49,687 nt of DNA from NCBI GenBank assembly GCA_934402375.1, contig CAKRUB010000023.1:1-49687 (forward strand), written 5' to 3'. The position numbers and the translations under genes are program-made. Shown here piece after piece: positions 33,329-41,133 of the stretch (positions are counted from its first letter, which is position 1; each line of letters opens with the position of its first letter). The DNA is from an uncultured Acetatifactor sp. GTDB taxonomy: Bacteria; Bacillota; Clostridia; Lachnospirales; Lachnospiraceae. The notes below the pieces were generated by a model that was not told the origin of the DNA, ran no database searches, and saw nothing but the letters and a program-made list of their open reading frames with translations.

Positions 33329-34513
33329 ATGGAGATGAAATTTGCACAGAGGATGGACAGGCTGCTGCCCTCCGGGATCAGGAAGGTAAATGAGAGAGCG
33401 CTGGCGATGGAGCGGGAGGGAGAGACGGTTTTACATTTCGAGATTGGCAGACCGGATTTCGACACGCCGGAATATATCAAACAGGCGTGCATACAGAGCC
33501 TTGAAAGAGGTGAGGTCTTCTACACCTCGAACTTCGGAGATATGGAACTGCGCAGGGAGATAGCGAACTACCTCACGAAAAGATGCCGCGTGGAATACCG
33601 GGCGGAGGAGATACTTGTAACCGTCGGGCTTTCCGAGGCCATTTTCGATGTACTCTCCGCAATCCTTGATGAGGGCGATGAAATTTTGGTGCCGGATCCC
33701 ACATGGATCAATTATGTGAATGTGCCGAGAATGCTAGGGGCAGTGCCTGTGAATTATGCTCTTGAGGAGCAGCGAAACTACCAGCCGGACACGGAGGCGC
33801 TTGAGAAGCTGATCACGTCGAGGACGAAGGCGATTGTTCTGGTCTCTCCGAATAATCCGACCGGCAGTGTGCTGGAAGCGGAAACTGTAAAGCAGATCGC
33901 GGAGCTTGCGACCCGCCACGGACTGTATGTTCTGTCGGATGAGGTGTACGAGAGGCTTCTCTATGACGGCGCAGAGCATATCAGCATTGCATCCCTTGCA
34001 GGCATGAAGGAGCGAACCATTGTGCTCAACGGTTTCTCAAAAGCATATTCTATGACAGGGTGGAGAATCGGGTATCTTGCGGCGCCGGAGGAAATGGTGC
34101 GGGAGATCAACAAGATTCATCAGCACAATGTCACCTGTGCCGCATCCTTTGTACAGAAAGCCGCCATCACGGCGCTCAGAGACGAGAAGGATGAAGTCCG
34201 GGAGATGGTGGCGGAGTACGAGAAACGGAGAAACTACGCAGTCCGTGCGATTAATGAGACAGAGGGCATCAGCTGTACCATGCCGCAGGGCGCGTTCTAT
34301 ATTTTTATCAATATCAAGGCGATCGGCAGGGATTGTGAGACAGTTGCAAAATATCTGCTGGAGGAGAAAAAGATTGCCCTGATCCCCGGCACCGTATTCG
34401 GAAAGCGCGGCGAGGGCTATCTGAGAATGTCCTTTGCAAACAGCTATGAAAACGTTGTGGAGGGAATTCGCAGACTTCGGGAGGGGATAGAGGAACTCCG
34501 CAGACCTTTATAA
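33329..34513 (+). CDS. Class I aminotransferase (aspartate/aromatic-type)
   Basis: A 394-residue PLP enzyme. It shows SPNNPTG, the aspartate in VLSDEVYERL and the Schiff-base lysine K238 in LNGFSKAYSMTGWRIGY, plus the conserved C-terminal IPGTVFGKRGEGYLRMS. AAGGG (33317-33321) places the start at 33329; the upstream frame through the repeat is not coding. It is related to the aminotransferase at 10600 and carries the same leader repeat. It may act with the preceding oxidoreductase on a shared intermediate. Confidence 0.9.
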   Translation: MEMKFAQRMDRLLPSGIRKVNERALAMEREGETVLHFEIGRPDFDTPEYIKQACIQSLERGEVFYTSNFGDMELRREIANYLTKRCRVEYRAEEILVTVGLSEAIFDVLSAILDEGDEILVPDPTWINYVNVPRMLGAVPVNYALEEQRNYQPDTEALEKLITSRTKAIVLVSPNNPTGSVLEAETVKQIAELATRHGLYVLSDEVYERLLYDGAEHISIASLAGMKERTIVLNGFSKAYSMTGWRIGYLAAPEEMVREINKIHQHNVTCAASFVQKAAITALRDEKDEVREMVAEYEKRRNYAVRAINETEGISCTMPQGAFYIFINIKAIGRDCETVAKYLLEEKKIALIPGTVFGKRGEGYLRMSFANSYENVVEGIRRLREGIEELRRPL

Positions 34514-34531
34514 AGACATGCAAATCAAGGG

Positions 34532-34586
34532 AAAGGCTTCTCTTTGGGAACCGTTTATGGTATCCTTATCAGAGGAGCCTTTTTCA
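34532..34586 (+). terminator. Rho-independent terminator
   Basis: AAAGGCTTCTCT (34532-34543) pairs with AGAGGAGCCTTT (34571-34582) with one wobble pair, followed by further T residues. It closes the urease/oxidoreductase/aminotransferase unit. Confidence 0.7.
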
Positions 34587-34618
34587 TGGCTGAGAAAAAG
34601 AGACAGGAGGAAAAATTC

Positions 34619-34995
34619 ATGGGTGAGACATTAAAGGTGCTTGAAGAGAGAAGAAGATGAATGCCGAAATCATGGGAAGACCGGGGATTGATCCCTTCTA
34701 CGGTGCGCCGGAGCTGCTGGTCGTTCTGGCAGACAAGGCGGTTCCTACCTATTTATATGACGGCAGCCTTGTCATGGGAAATCTGCTGAATGCTGCATCC
34801 GACCTCGGTGTCGGCAGCTGCTGGATTCACCGCGCAAAGGAGGAATTCGAGTCAGAGGAGGGAAAGAAGATATTGAAGTCCCTCGGCATTGAAGGCGACT
34901 ATGAGGGCATCGGACATTGTGTGCTCGGGTATGCAGCGGAACCGGCGAAGCCCCCTGTGCCGAGAAAAGAAAATTACGTGTATTATGTGTTGTAA
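34619..34995 (+). pseudogene. Nitroreductase-family flavoprotein, internally deleted
   Basis: An intact ribosome binding site (CAGGAGGA) and start lead into MGETLKVLEERR, the normal N-terminus of nitroreductases, and then TGA. From 34657 the frame continues as MNAEIMGRPGIDPFYGAPELLVV, with NLLNAASDLGVGSCWIHR and VLGYAAEP, the C-terminal two thirds of the same family. The roughly 50 residues between, including the RRSIRxF flavin-binding start, are missing. This is a deletion pseudogene; the 112-residue remnant lacks part of the FMN site. Confidence 0.75.
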
Positions 34996-35021
34996 GAGAA
35001 GTGGAAAGGTAGTGTAATAAA

Positions 35022-35555
35022 ATGAATTTGCAGAAGCATCAGACATCGCAGGAACTGGCGGAGCACTTTGAATTCCGCAGTATTCTGCCGGAGGAGACAG
35101 ATCAGGCGGTCGCAATCGAGCATATCTGCTTCCCGCCCAACGAGGCGTGCTCACGAAAGGCGATGACAGAGCGGATCGCAGCGGCACAGGAGCTGTTTCT
35201 GGTTGCGATCGACAGGACGAACGGCAGGGTGGCAGGCTTTCTGAACGGTATCTCGACGAATGAGACGCGCTTCCGGGATGAATTTTTTACGGACATCAGC
35301 CTGCATGACCCGAAGGGAAAAAGCGTTATGCTGGTCGGGCTGGATGTACTGCCGGAATACCGCGGGCAGGGACTTGCGCGTGAGATTGTCCGCAGGTACG
35401 GAGAAAGAGAGAGGGCGAACGGAAGAGAGCTTCTGGTTCTGACCTGTCTTGAACCCAAGGTGGAGATGTACAAGAAAATGGGATTCCGGGATCTCGGTAT
35501 CGCAAACTCCACCTGGGGCGGCGAGGAATGGCATGAGATGACGCTGGAAATCTGA
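35022..35555 (+). CDS. GNAT family N-acetyltransferase
   Basis: A 177-residue acetyltransferase. The acetyl-CoA motif is VLPEYRGQGLAREIV near residue 108-122, preceded by strand VMLVGLDV. The overall pattern (EHICFPPNEACSRKAM at the front) resembles the arylalkylamine N-acetyltransferase-like branch. The acceptor amine is unknown. It is cytosolic, with its own spacing from the nitroreductase remnant. Confidence 0.85.
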   Translation: MNLQKHQTSQELAEHFEFRSILPEETDQAVAIEHICFPPNEACSRKAMTERIAAAQELFLVAIDRTNGRVAGFLNGISTNETRFRDEFFTDISLHDPKGKSVMLVGLDVLPEYRGQGLAREIVRRYGERERANGRELLVLTCLEPKVEMYKKMGFRDLGIANSTWGGEEWHEMTLEI

Positions 35556-35600
35556 CGGACAAGCATGGAAGCAGGGCGGGAACGCCCGGAACGGAGCAGT

Positions 35601-35771
35601 ATGGAAACATGGTTTTATGAGGTAGTCAGCATAGACGGAGACTATGCGAACCTGAAAAGGACGGATATTGAGACGGATGATCTTAAGCTCGTGGCGAGAG
35701 CGTTGCTTCCGCCGGAAATTACAGAGGGAACAAGACTGAAGTACGAGCTTATGCAGTATGAGATTATCTGA
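35601..35771 (+). CDS. Small conserved-looking protein, unknown
   Basis: A 56-residue acidic protein (METWFYEVVSIDGDY at the start, LPPEITEGTRLKYELMQYEI at the end). The alternation of strands suggests a small beta-barrel such as an OB-like fold. I cannot name a family. A GGAG lies upstream of the ATG at 35601, so this start is preferred over the one at 35565. It may be co-transcribed with the GNAT gene and is followed by a terminator. Confidence 0.55.
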   Translation: METWFYEVVSIDGDYANLKRTDIETDDLKLVARALLPPEITEGTRLKYELMQYEII

Positions 35772-35787
35772 AGCTGAAAGAACAGGG

Positions 35788-35826
35788 GAAACCGGAAGGC
35801 GTGAGAAATGCTTTCCGGTTTCTTGT
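35788..35826 (+). terminator. Rho-independent terminator (weak T-tract)
   Basis: GAAACCGGAAGGC (35788-35800) pairs with GCTTTCCGGTTTC (35810-35822), a 13-bp stem with one wobble, followed by TTGTGT. Confidence 0.65.
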
Positions 35827-35835
35827 GTATAGGGC

Positions 35836-35900
35836 TTGACAAAGAGCTGTCTGCTGACTATAATTAAAGACACTTTAAAAAGTATATTTAAAAAGTAGAC
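35836..35900 (+). promoter_or_regulatory. Consensus promoter and repeated operator candidate for the ROK regulator
   Basis: TTGACA (35836-35841) and TATAAT (35859-35864) have a 17-bp spacer, a near-perfect sigma-A promoter. Just after it the 11-mer TTTAAAAAGTA occurs twice in tandem (about 35875-35899). These sites lie over the start of transcription and may be bound by the regulator itself. Confidence 0.7.
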
Positions 35901-35918
35901 AGAAAGGAATGAAAAGAG

Positions 35919-36881
35919 ATGACAAAGGAAACAGCGGCTCATTTTGATCTGATAAAAATGCAAAACAGGAAGATGCTGAGGAATTTACTGCGCACGGAGA
36001 GCCCTTTGAGCATTGCGAAAGCGGCGGAAAAGACGGGACTCAGCTACCCGACGGTATCGGGACTGCTGAAGGAGCTTCTGCTGGAGGGACAGGTCCTCAT
36101 TTCGGAACAGCAGAATATTGCGGGGGGCAGACCGGGGATTTGCTACGAGCTTAATGCGGCATACCAGTACGGACTGACACTCTTCTTCGACGATATGCTT
36201 TTGCAGGGAAAGGTTTACGATGCGACCGGGACGACCGTGAGGGACTATCTCTGGAAGGGCTTTACAAGGGAGATCAGCGCCGGGGACATTGCGGAGTATG
36301 TCGGGGAAGTGAAGCAGGCATATCCGGCGTTGACGGCGGTGGCGATCGGTGTGCCGGGAGCCGTGAAGGAAAAGACCATTATGTATCTGCCGAAGTTTCC
36401 TGCGCTGGTGGGAGACGGTCTGGCAAATGCACTGCACGAGAAATGCGGAGTGGACGTGTTTATGGAAAACGACATCAATGCGATCGCCTTTGCAGAAGTG
36501 GGGGAATGGGAGAATTTTGCGCATATCGTCTATGTGGAGGAGGATCATTGTATCGGTGTCGGAATCGTGCTCGACGGGGAAATTGTCAGGGGAAGTCAGG
36601 GCTTTGCCGGTGAACTGGAATATCTGTGCGAGGACTTGCAGGATGAGGAAAAGACATTTCTGACGGGTATCACGGCACTGACCTGTGTATTGAATTTGTC
36701 GCTGATTCTTGTCAGCGGAAGCTTTTGTACGGAAGAAAACGTACGGCGGCTGCGGGAGAAGCTGGCATGTAAATTGCCGGTGGACAGGATTCCCGAGCTG
36801 CATATCGTTGACAGCACAGGGGAATTGTACGACCGGGGACTGTTCCGGAAGATTCTGCTGGCATGGTCGCAGCAGATATAG
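35919..36881 (+). CDS. ROK-family-like transcriptional repressor
   Basis: A 320-residue protein. The N-terminal winged helix-turn-helix (LSIAKAAEKTGLSYPTVSGLLKEL in two parts) is followed by the GGRPG linker motif of XylR/NagC-type repressors. A sugar-kinase-like domain then has VAIGVPGAV and ENDINAIAFAE. The zinc-binding cysteine cluster of ROK proteins (CxCGxxGC) is not visible, so the family core is divergent. It probably senses a sugar. The downstream MATE and ABC genes are broken, so its original target may be lost. Confidence 0.8.
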   Translation: MTKETAAHFDLIKMQNRKMLRNLLRTESPLSIAKAAEKTGLSYPTVSGLLKELLLEGQVLISEQQNIAGGRPGICYELNAAYQYGLTLFFDDMLLQGKVYDATGTTVRDYLWKGFTREISAGDIAEYVGEVKQAYPALTAVAIGVPGAVKEKTIMYLPKFPALVGDGLANALHEKCGVDVFMENDINAIAFAEVGEWENFAHIVYVEEDHCIGVGIVLDGEIVRGSQGFAGELEYLCEDLQDEEKTFLTGITALTCVLNLSLILVSGSFCTEENVRRLREKLACKLPVDRIPELHIVDSTGELYDRGLFRKILLAWSQQI

Positions 36882-36898
36882 GAAAGGGGTATAAGGCA

Positions 36899-37147
36899 GT
36901 GAACAAAAACAGAGCAGAGGCGGGGGCAAGGATCAGAACGCTGGTGGCAAATGTCATTTCGTTTCTGTTTATACTCGGGTATTGCATGCTTTACCGGAGG
37001 GAGAAGTATCATCTGGGCAGGATCGACCGGAGAAGCCTGAATTTCGGGCTGTTTCTGGAGATCATTCGCCTTGGCCTGCCGGTGGGACTGGAGTATCTGC
37101 TGTGGAACGGCTCCAACCTTCTGCTGATCCGTTTTGTCAATTACTGA
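36899..37147 (+). pseudogene. MATE family efflux transporter fragment
   Basis: About 80 codons match the middle of a MATE transporter, where the first bundle ends and the second begins: RTLVANVISFLFILGYCM, then the basic cytosolic loop and IIRLGLPVGLEYLLW. The N-terminal six spans and the C-terminal half are absent. It begins about 18 bp after the ROK stop, the place where an intact regulated transporter would start. A deletion at both ends is the simplest reading. Confidence 0.65.
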
Positions 37148-37328
37148 TGCAGACAAAGAAGAGCTGAATGCGCTTGGAGTCGTAAGCACAGACGAAAAAG
37201 CGTTCTGGCTGATCGATTACTGGTGTGGTAAGGACATCAGAGGGTTGATTCAGATGCCCTTTTCCAGACACTGGATTATGCATATTGAGGCAAGCCTGCG
37301 CATAAAGAATAAGATTTCAGCGAAATAA
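37134..37328 (+). pseudogene. Unassigned gene fragment
   Basis: A 60-codon open stretch reads ITDADKEELNALGVVSTDEK, then WLIDYWCGKDIRGL and SRHWIMHIEASLRIKNKI. It looks like the C-terminal piece of a real protein: ordered, amphipathic, with a histidine pair HWIMH. It has no start signal of its own and directly abuts the MATE fragment. I cannot name the family with confidence; a DinB-like metal-binding helical protein is one possibility. Confidence 0.4.
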
Positions 37329-37359
37329 ATTTACCTGGCAGAAGCTCATCCCCTTTAAT

Positions 37360-37851
37360 GTGATTCGTTACTCCGATATGAGGATGCCCGGAACAGCAGT
37401 GGAGGATGCGTTGGAGCTTGTCGGTCTGTCTGAATTTGGAGACCGTCTTGCAAAAAAATATTCGCTGGGTATGAAGCAGAGGCTCGGGCTTGCCGGAGCA
37501 CTGTTGGGAAGGCCGCCGATTTTGATTCTGGATGAGCCTACCAATGGACTTGATCCGTCCGGCATACACGAAATTCGGAATCTGATCAAATCGCTGCCAA
37601 AGCTTTACGATTGCACGGTTCTTATTTCCTCTCATATGCTGTCTGAAATTGAACTGATGGCGGACGACATTGGAATACTAAACCATGGACGGCTGTTGTT
37701 TGAGGGCAGTCTGGATGACTTGCGGCAATATGCCCTGCAACCGGATGGGAATAACATAACTCAAGGGGCCTGCGAGGTTAAACTGGAGGATGTGTTCCTG
37801 TCTATGATCGAAAAGGATAACGCAAGCAGGAAGCAGAGGGCAAAGCTATGA
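37360..37851 (+). pseudogene. ABC transporter ATPase without its N-terminus (LanF-like)
   Basis: The visible part starts after the Q-loop: AVEDALELVGL, signature YSLGMKQRLGLAGAL, Walker B ILILDEPTNGLDP and switch histidine in LISSHML, then a normal C-terminus. The first 100 or so residues with Walker A are missing, and no Walker A is found upstream. It therefore cannot bind ATP alone. The pattern fits lantibiotic-immunity or bacitracin-type ATPases (LanF/BcrA). It overlaps the next permease gene by 4 bp. Confidence 0.8.
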
Positions 37852-38573
37852 GCATGCTGGAAGTCGAATTTCGGAAGGAAAAGAGAGTAGGTGTTATCCC
37901 TCTTATGCTTTCGGTGGGTGTCATGGGAGCCGGCTACAGCTTTGCCAATTTCGCTGTGCGGAAAGAGACTCTGTTAAACCTGCCGTTAGCGCCGATGGAT
38001 GTACTGCTTACGCAGATGTACGGCATGATTATGATACTGAATATGTTTGGCATCATAGTTGCCGCCTGTATGATTTACAATATGGAATTCAGGGGGAGTG
38101 CAGTCAAAAAAATGTATATGCTCCCAATGAAGGTACATTCCATGTATATCTGTAAATATGTAATCCTGACAGTCATGCTTCTGATTGACATAGGCATTCA
38201 GAATATGGCACTTGCAGGAATCGGTGTGGCTGAGCTGCTGCAAGGCAAATTTGAGGCGCATGCCATAGTGGCTTTTGCAGGATATTCCTTTATTACATCC
38301 ATGCCGGTGCTATCGTTTATGCTGTTTATTGCGTCACGCTTTGAAAGTATGTGGATTCCGCTCGGCATCGGTGTCGCAGGCTTTCTGAGTGGTATGGCAT
38401 TGGCTATGCCGGACAATATATGGCTCTGTATACATCCCTTTGTGATGATGCTGAAGCCTGCAATTGCCATGAGCGCACAACCGGAGCCTGTCGTTATTAT
38501 TCTGGCCGTGGCGGAAACCGTTCTTTTTCTGGACGCCGGGATATGGACGACGAAAAATATGCGTTATGAATGA
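37848..38573 (+). CDS. ABC-2 type permease, lantibiotic-immunity-like (LanE type)
   Basis: A 241-residue membrane protein with six predicted spans and a short cytosolic N-terminus (MLEVEFRKEKR). The order of ATPase then two about 245-residue permeases is that of LanFEG immunity transporters, which expel antimicrobial peptides from the membrane. The gene itself looks intact. Its ATPase partner is truncated, so function would need another ATPase. Confidence 0.75.
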   Translation: MSMLEVEFRKEKRVGVIPLMLSVGVMGAGYSFANFAVRKETLLNLPLAPMDVLLTQMYGMIMILNMFGIIVAACMIYNMEFRGSAVKKMYMLPMKVHSMYICKYVILTVMLLIDIGIQNMALAGIGVAELLQGKFEAHAIVAFAGYSFITSMPVLSFMLFIASRFESMWIPLGIGVAGFLSGMALAMPDNIWLCIHPFVMMLKPAIAMSAQPEPVVIILAVAETVLFLDAGIWTTKNMRYE

Positions 38574-38588
38574 GGAGGAATTAGGAAT

Positions 38589-39356
38589 ATGAATTTTGGA
38601 GACTTATTAAAAATTGAGTTTATGAAGGTCAGACGGGGAAAAATCGTCCCGCTGATTTTCATTGCGCCATTGCTTGTAGTAATATCCGGAGTGGCAAATC
38701 TGCAAATGTATTTTACACCGGAATATACAAATGCCTGGGCGGCAATGTTTATTCAGAGTGCACTGGTCTATTCCTATTACCTGCTCCCGTTCAGCATGAT
38801 TGTTGTCTGCGTGATGATGGCAGGGCGTGAAACGGCAAACAACGGAATACTAAAGATGCTGGCATTGCCTGTTAATCGGTATGCACTGTCCGTTGCGAAG
38901 TTTTGTGTCCTGCTGTTTTATCTGGTTATGGAAATGGCTGTTTTTCTGGTTACATTTATAATAGCAGGACTCATTGCAACGGGGCGTTCGGAAATTACGG
39001 AAACACTGCCAGTTATATATCTATTGAAATGGTGCGCTGGTCTGTTCCTGACCATGCTGCCCAGCATGGCAACAATGTGGGCAATCACTGTGCTTTTCGA
39101 TAAGCCCTTGCTGTCCGTTGGTCTGAATCTGTTCCTTGTCATTCCCGGCGTACTGGTGGCAAATACACCGCTCTGGGTTGTGTATCCCTATTGTTACAGT
39201 GGCTATCTGGTCTCCTGCTCTTTACATGATTTTACGACAGAAGGTGTAAATATGGGATTTGATTTATTCCCTTTCAGTATCTATGCTGCATTGATTCTCG
39301 CTATGGCACTCACGATAGCAGTGACGCGGTTTGGAAAAAGACATATGAATGCATAA
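38589..39356 (+). CDS. ABC-2 type permease, lantibiotic-immunity-like (LanG type)
   Basis: A 255-residue membrane protein with six predicted spans. It starts MNFGDLLKIEFMKVRRGKIV, the common beginning of LanG/MutG permeases, and ends in a basic tail. A GAGGAA site lies upstream. It is the partner of the permease at 37848; both survive while the ATPase does not. Confidence 0.75.
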   Translation: MNFGDLLKIEFMKVRRGKIVPLIFIAPLLVVISGVANLQMYFTPEYTNAWAAMFIQSALVYSYYLLPFSMIVVCVMMAGRETANNGILKMLALPVNRYALSVAKFCVLLFYLVMEMAVFLVTFIIAGLIATGRSEITETLPVIYLLKWCAGLFLTMLPSMATMWAITVLFDKPLLSVGLNLFLVIPGVLVANTPLWVVYPYCYSGYLVSCSLHDFTTEGVNMGFDLFPFSIYAALILAMALTIAVTRFGKRHMNA

Positions 39357-39459
39357 AACATCTTGAAGCACAAATAGAATAATGATATATTTAGGAAGGG
39401 ATTAGTAATATAACAGTCTTTTGTGTTCAGATTACCAAACAAAGGAGAAGGAGCGGGAA

Positions 39460-40929
39460 ATGGGAGATAACAGGATCAGCGAGGTACAGAGAAATAACAG
39501 GACGGCTCTGTATGGGCATACGATAGAGGCATTGATAGTAGTGGCGTTCTACTTAGCGCGTTTCCTGAGAGGGGAACGGGGGCTGGCGTATTCGGTGATG
39601 ATCGTTGTGCTGGCTTTGGCGCCCGCTGCGTTGGGCTGGTTTTTCTTCCTGAAAGACAAAGAGACCTCCATGATCAAGCACACGGTGGGAATCGGCTTTG
39701 CCATCACTTATTCCGTGATGGTGCTGACGACAGAGGAGGCAAATATCTATGTGCTGGTCATTCCCATGATTCTTCTGGTCACGGTATTCAATGATGTGAA
39801 GTTTTCAATTCAGATTAATGCGGGAACGATTATCCTGAGCATGATCATGACGGTGGGCGGAGCGCTCACGGGAAAATTCGGCTATCAGGGAAGAGATGAG
39901 GCGGTCGTACAGGTCGTTGCCATGGTGCTTGTGGCGGTGTATTCCGTTTATGCGGCAAAGACTTCGGATGCAAACAGCCGTCAGAAGCTGGACGACATCA
40001 AAGAGGCGCAGAGCAGGACGGAGAGTCTTCTGACAGAGCTTACCGGGATGTCGGAACAGATGCAGGCAGGTATGGAGGATATTTACGGAAAGGTCGAGAA
40101 GCTGAACGTGTCCTCCGGGATGACAAAGAATGCGATGGCAGAGGTCGGCAGCGGAACCACAGAGACTGCTGAAGCGGTACAGAAGCAGCTGCACCAGACC
40201 GAGGAGATTCAGCGCAAGGTCGATTTTGTCAACGACGCGGCGGAAAAAATTGACAATAATATGCAGCAGACAATGCAGATTCTTGAGAGGGCAAACAAGC
40301 AGATGGAGACACTGGTGGCTCATGTGGAGCACTCCGTGGAGAAGGGGTCTGATGCTGCAGATAAACTGGAAACGCTGAACAAATATATTGAGGAAATGCA
40401 TTCGATCGTGGAACTGATCGGCGGAATTACCTCAAAGACAAGTCTGCTGGCGTTAAATGCAAGCATTGAGGCGGCAAGAGCTGGCGAGGCGGGAAAGGGC
40501 TTTACGGTCGTTGCCACGGATATTTCGGGCATGGCAACGCAGACAAAGGCGGCAACCGTGCATATTACAGAGCTGATCGGCAATTTGTCCGTTGCAATCA
40601 GCGAGGTGGTGACGGTTGTGCGCGAAATGATTGCGGCAATCAATGAGGAAAAGCAGTCGACGGAAAGCACGGCTGAGAACTTCGTACATATTCGCAACAA
40701 CACGGTTGAAATCCGCGAAAACGTTGAAAAGCTGAATATCAATATTGGCGAGTTGAAGACTGCTAATGAGCAGATTGTGGATTCGATTGAGACGATTTCC
40801 GCAATTTCGGAGGAGGCATCCGCTCATGCGAACGAGACCATGGCTGCCCAGGAGGAAAATTCAAATGTGCTCGGCAAGATCACGAATCGGATGCAGAAGC
40901 TGATCGAAATATCCAAACAGAGAAGCTGA
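39460..40929 (+). CDS. Methyl-accepting chemotaxis protein with membrane-embedded sensor
   Basis: A 489-residue chemoreceptor. Residues 20-170 contain about six short membrane spans instead of the usual two spans flanking an extracellular domain, so sensing is within or at the membrane. The coiled-coil signalling domain runs from about 190 to the end. Its hairpin tip [20 protein letters not shown], which contacts CheA/CheW, is conserved. There is no HAMP domain. AAGGAG precedes the ATG at 39460. No other chemotaxis gene lies in the window. Confidence 0.88.
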   Translation: MGDNRISEVQRNNRTALYGHTIEALIVVAFYLARFLRGERGLAYSVMIVVLALAPAALGWFFFLKDKETSMIKHTVGIGFAITYSVMVLTTEEANIYVLVIPMILLVTVFNDVKFSIQINAGTIILSMIMTVGGALTGKFGYQGRDEAVVQVVAMVLVAVYSVYAAKTSDANSRQKLDDIKEAQSRTESLLTELTGMSEQMQAGMEDIYGKVEKLNVSSGMTKNAMAEVGSGTTETAEAVQKQLHQTEEIQRKVDFVNDAAEKIDNNMQQTMQILERANKQMETLVAHVEHSVEKGSDAADKLETLNKYIEEMHSIVELIGGITSKTSLLALNASIEAARAGEAGKGFTVVATDISGMATQTKAATVHITELIGNLSVAISEVVTVVREMIAAINEEKQSTESTAENFVHIRNNTVEIRENVEKLNINIGELKTANEQIVDSIETISAISEEASAHANETMAAQEENSNVLGKITNRMQKLIEISKQRS

Positions 40930-40932
40930 CGG

Positions 40933-41048
40933 GTTACTGTTCACAGTCCATATTCCGCGAAGTCAAAATTGCATGAAATGCAATTTTGCGAGACTTGCAG
41001 GCGCTGTGCATCGCGAAGCGTGTTGCTGTGAACGGAGTGAACAGTAAC
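40933..41048. repeat. Palindromic intergenic element (MITE/REP-like)
   Basis: The outer arms GTTACTGTTCAC (40933-40944) and GTGAACAGTAAC (41037-41048) are perfect 12-bp inverted repeats. Inside lies a perfect 11-bp hairpin CAAAATTGCAT (40964-40974) with ATGCAATTTTG (40978-40988), and two CGCGAAG words. It fills the gap between the chemoreceptor and acyltransferase genes. I see no second copy in the window. Confidence 0.75.
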
Positions 41049-41076
41049 GCTGACGGTCGGGATGACTATGAATTGC

Positions 41077-41106
41077 TTGAAACAGAGAAATAGAATATGT
41101 TATAAT
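41077..41106 (+). promoter_or_regulatory. Promoter of the surface acylation operon
   Basis: TTGAAA (41077-41082) and TATAAT (41101-41106) have an 18-bp spacer, 28 bp before the MBOAT gene, whose ribosome binding site is GGGGAG. Confidence 0.65.
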
Positions 41107-41133
41107 AATGCACTATAAGGGGAGATATGACAT

